Part shown: positions 62,356 through 64,000 of the stretch, one piece after another
Numbering within the stretch: position 1 is the stretch's first letter
Layout: every line of letters begins with the position of its first letter
Source: Saccharum officinarum
Taxonomy: Eukaryota; Streptophyta; Magnoliopsida; Poales; Poaceae
DNA: 64,000 nucleotides
Assembly: GCA_020631735.1 (NCBI GenBank)
Contig: CM036191.1
Location: 42,350,309-42,414,308 of the forward strand
Direction: 5' to 3'
Program-made: the position numbers and the translations under genes
The notes under the pieces: generated by a model
The model's input: only the letters and a program-made list of their open reading frames with translations
The model's database searches: none
Told to the model about the DNA's origin: nothing

Positions 62356-64000
62356 TGAAAGCCCAAGTTTGGTTTTGGTAATTAATGACACCAAGTTGCT
62401 AATGCCATGTGTTAAGTGTTTTGAGCTAGGCATAAGCAACACATGTGATGAAGGTGTACGTGGCAAGGAGTGGTGGCCACAAGATCACAAAGAAATGGTG
62501 CATGGACATGAAATGACGATCATGGTGGAGATGCACATAATATGATGGACTTGATGATCAAGTGGAAGAGAAGGATCTAAGAGCGCAAGGCAAAGGTATA
62601 ACCATAGGGTTTTCCTTTTGCCGGTCTAAGTTGAGTAGAGAAGTGATTGACCGGGTTTAGGATACATAGCCGACTATCAAGAGGGGCAATCACGGTTAGC
62701 TCGGGAATCAAGTGCCACTAGATCAATGTCTTGAGCATATGCATTAGGATCTAGTTGAGAGCTAACATAACGCCTTGGAAAATGTTTGTGAAATGCTAAC
62801 ACACATGCACATTGTGGTGTACACTTGGTGGTGTTAGCACATTTGTGAAGGCGGTGGTGTTTGAGCGGTAGTAAGGGGTTTGGGGTTCGCTCTCCCTCCC
62901 ACCGAGCGTGCGAGCGCGGGATTCAGGTATTTTCGAGGAAATGAAATGCCTATTTTCTACTGCGCCGAAAGTCAGAAAAGAAACGGAGGCGAAAGGAGGT
63001 CACTGTGTTGACCGGACGCTGCACCGGACGCGGTCACGGTTTGACCGGACGCGTCCGGTCAGTTCATCGTGGCGCAAGCGCTAGGGTTTGTGACCGGACG
63101 CTGGTCTGGCCTGACCAGCGCGTCCGGTCAGTTCAACTGGGCGTAAAAGAAAAGCGCGCGATCGGCGCGTCCGGTCAAGCGTCTAGAGAGGCCGAGCGCA
63201 GCGTAGCGCCGATCGGACGCGGGGCGTGTCCGGTCACGTGCGATCGGACACGTCCGGTCGCAGCTGGAGCTTACTGGAACGCGACCGGACGCTGGCACTG
63301 TCGCGTCCGGTCACTCGGTTGAGCGCGTCCGGTCAGGGCAACGGCTAGTTCTGACGCGCACTGTTCACGGTTGTCGTGTAGTGACCGGACGCGTCCGGTC
63401 ACCCTGACCGGAGCGTCCGGTCAGCGCGATTTTCGCTGCGTCGTCTGTAACGGCTAGCTGCGTACCCCTTCGTTATAAATAGAGGGTGTCCGGGGTTTGA
63501 GGGGAACACTTGCACATTTTGAGACCTAGAGACATCCTTTGAGCTAGAGAACAACCCCTCCACTCATCTCTTTGCATAGTTGCACATCTTGAGTGAGATT
63601 GAGTGAGATTCAAGTGCATTGCTTGAGAGTTGCATTCTAGAGGCACTTGATCTTCGAGTTGCTGTGAATTTCTTGTTACTCTTCCGTGTTTCCCGACACG
63701 GTAGACGGTTTGGAGCAGCGGAGGTGATCGAGCTCGCAATTGGAGATTGTTGGAGCCCTCACCAAGTGTTGTAAGGGGTTCTTGATCCTTCCCCGCGGGA
63801 GTTCGTGAATTGGATACTCTAGTGGAGCTCGTGGCTTGGAGGATCCCCATCTTGTGTGCGGTTGTGCGGTGCCCGCCGAGGGCTCGACTCTTGATAGTCG
63901 ATTAGCTCGCGAACCGACAAGTGGGTGTATCGCCACAACGGGGAGTAGCTTGCCGGGAAGCAAGTGAACCTCGGGATAAATTCTTGTGTCATTCTCTTCC
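62356..64000 (+). repeat. Family B 3' LTR, uninterrupted as far as visible (unit 4)
   Basis: Starts TGAAAGCCCAAG after the polypurine tract and is cut by the window end, at the point where family A is inserted in the other LTRs. I count about 18 transitions against 30926-32594, mostly at CpG sites, plus a 25-bp deletion near 63170. The window cannot show whether A is present here. Confidence 0.92.
63010..63481 (+). promoter_or_regulatory. Palindrome array and TATA box, family B 3' LTR (unit 4)
   Basis: The array is at 63010-63422 and TATAAATA at 63474-63481. It is shorter than in units 2 and 3 because one segment between two GCGTCCGGTC repeats is deleted. Confidence 0.72.

Noticed and set aside
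1..64000. tRNA or other RNA genes
   Set aside because: The tRNA-like strings are only primer-binding-site fragments of about 13 bases. No cloverleaf or polymerase III boxes were seen by eye; a tRNAscan-SE run would settle it.

Overview
The window is a plant retrotransposon cluster. I found no host gene, RNA gene, CRISPR array or bacterial feature that I can support. Everything except two GC-rich segments of about 190 bp belongs to two related families of Ty1/copia LTR retrotransposons, all on the + strand. Three features place both families in the Sirevirus lineage: a primer-binding site of the tRNA-Met type (TGGTATCGGAGCC), several polypurine tracts ahead of the 3' LTR, and CpG-rich palindrome arrays upstream of a TATA box in the LTR. 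The lineage and the GC-rich palindromic LTRs suggest a grass, probably of the maize/sorghum/sugarcane group. That host assignment is inference.

Family B is built like an autonomous element. Its LTR is about 1.95 kb, and its interior carries gag (gag/UBN2-type domain, two CCHC knuckles) followed by protease, integrase, reverse transcriptase and RNase H, then about 1.1 kb of non-coding DNA. Every copy carries the same inherited breaks. Family A is about 10.24 kb with a 2.48 kb LTR. It has only a gag-like gene with three CCHC knuckles. Its pol is gone apart from a short remnant at the start of protease, and about 3.3 kb of non-coding interior follows. A and B share LTR modules and 3' leader sequence, so A looks like a non-autonomous relative of B.

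A is inserted inside the LTR of B, with target duplication CCCGA. This nested module (B LTR left part, A, B LTR right part, B interior) appears four times. Unit 1 is 1-12672: the end of A, then B, with a 100-N gap at 9727-9826 after which part of pol is repeated. Unit 2 is 12673-30635: a GC-rich segment, B LTR, complete A, then B. Unit 3 is 30736-48900 with the same order. Unit 4 is 49001-64000: a partial A, then B with its complete 3' end and the start of an uninterrupted B LTR. The unit boundaries fall at 100-N gaps or at an abrupt join.

Two readings are possible. In the first, one nested locus (perhaps two haplotypes) was assembled several times over. In the second, the nested element was really amplified in tandem. 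The gaps, the indel-only differences near them and the repeated GC-rich flank favour the first. Substitutions that distinguish units show that more than one true copy or haplotype is present.
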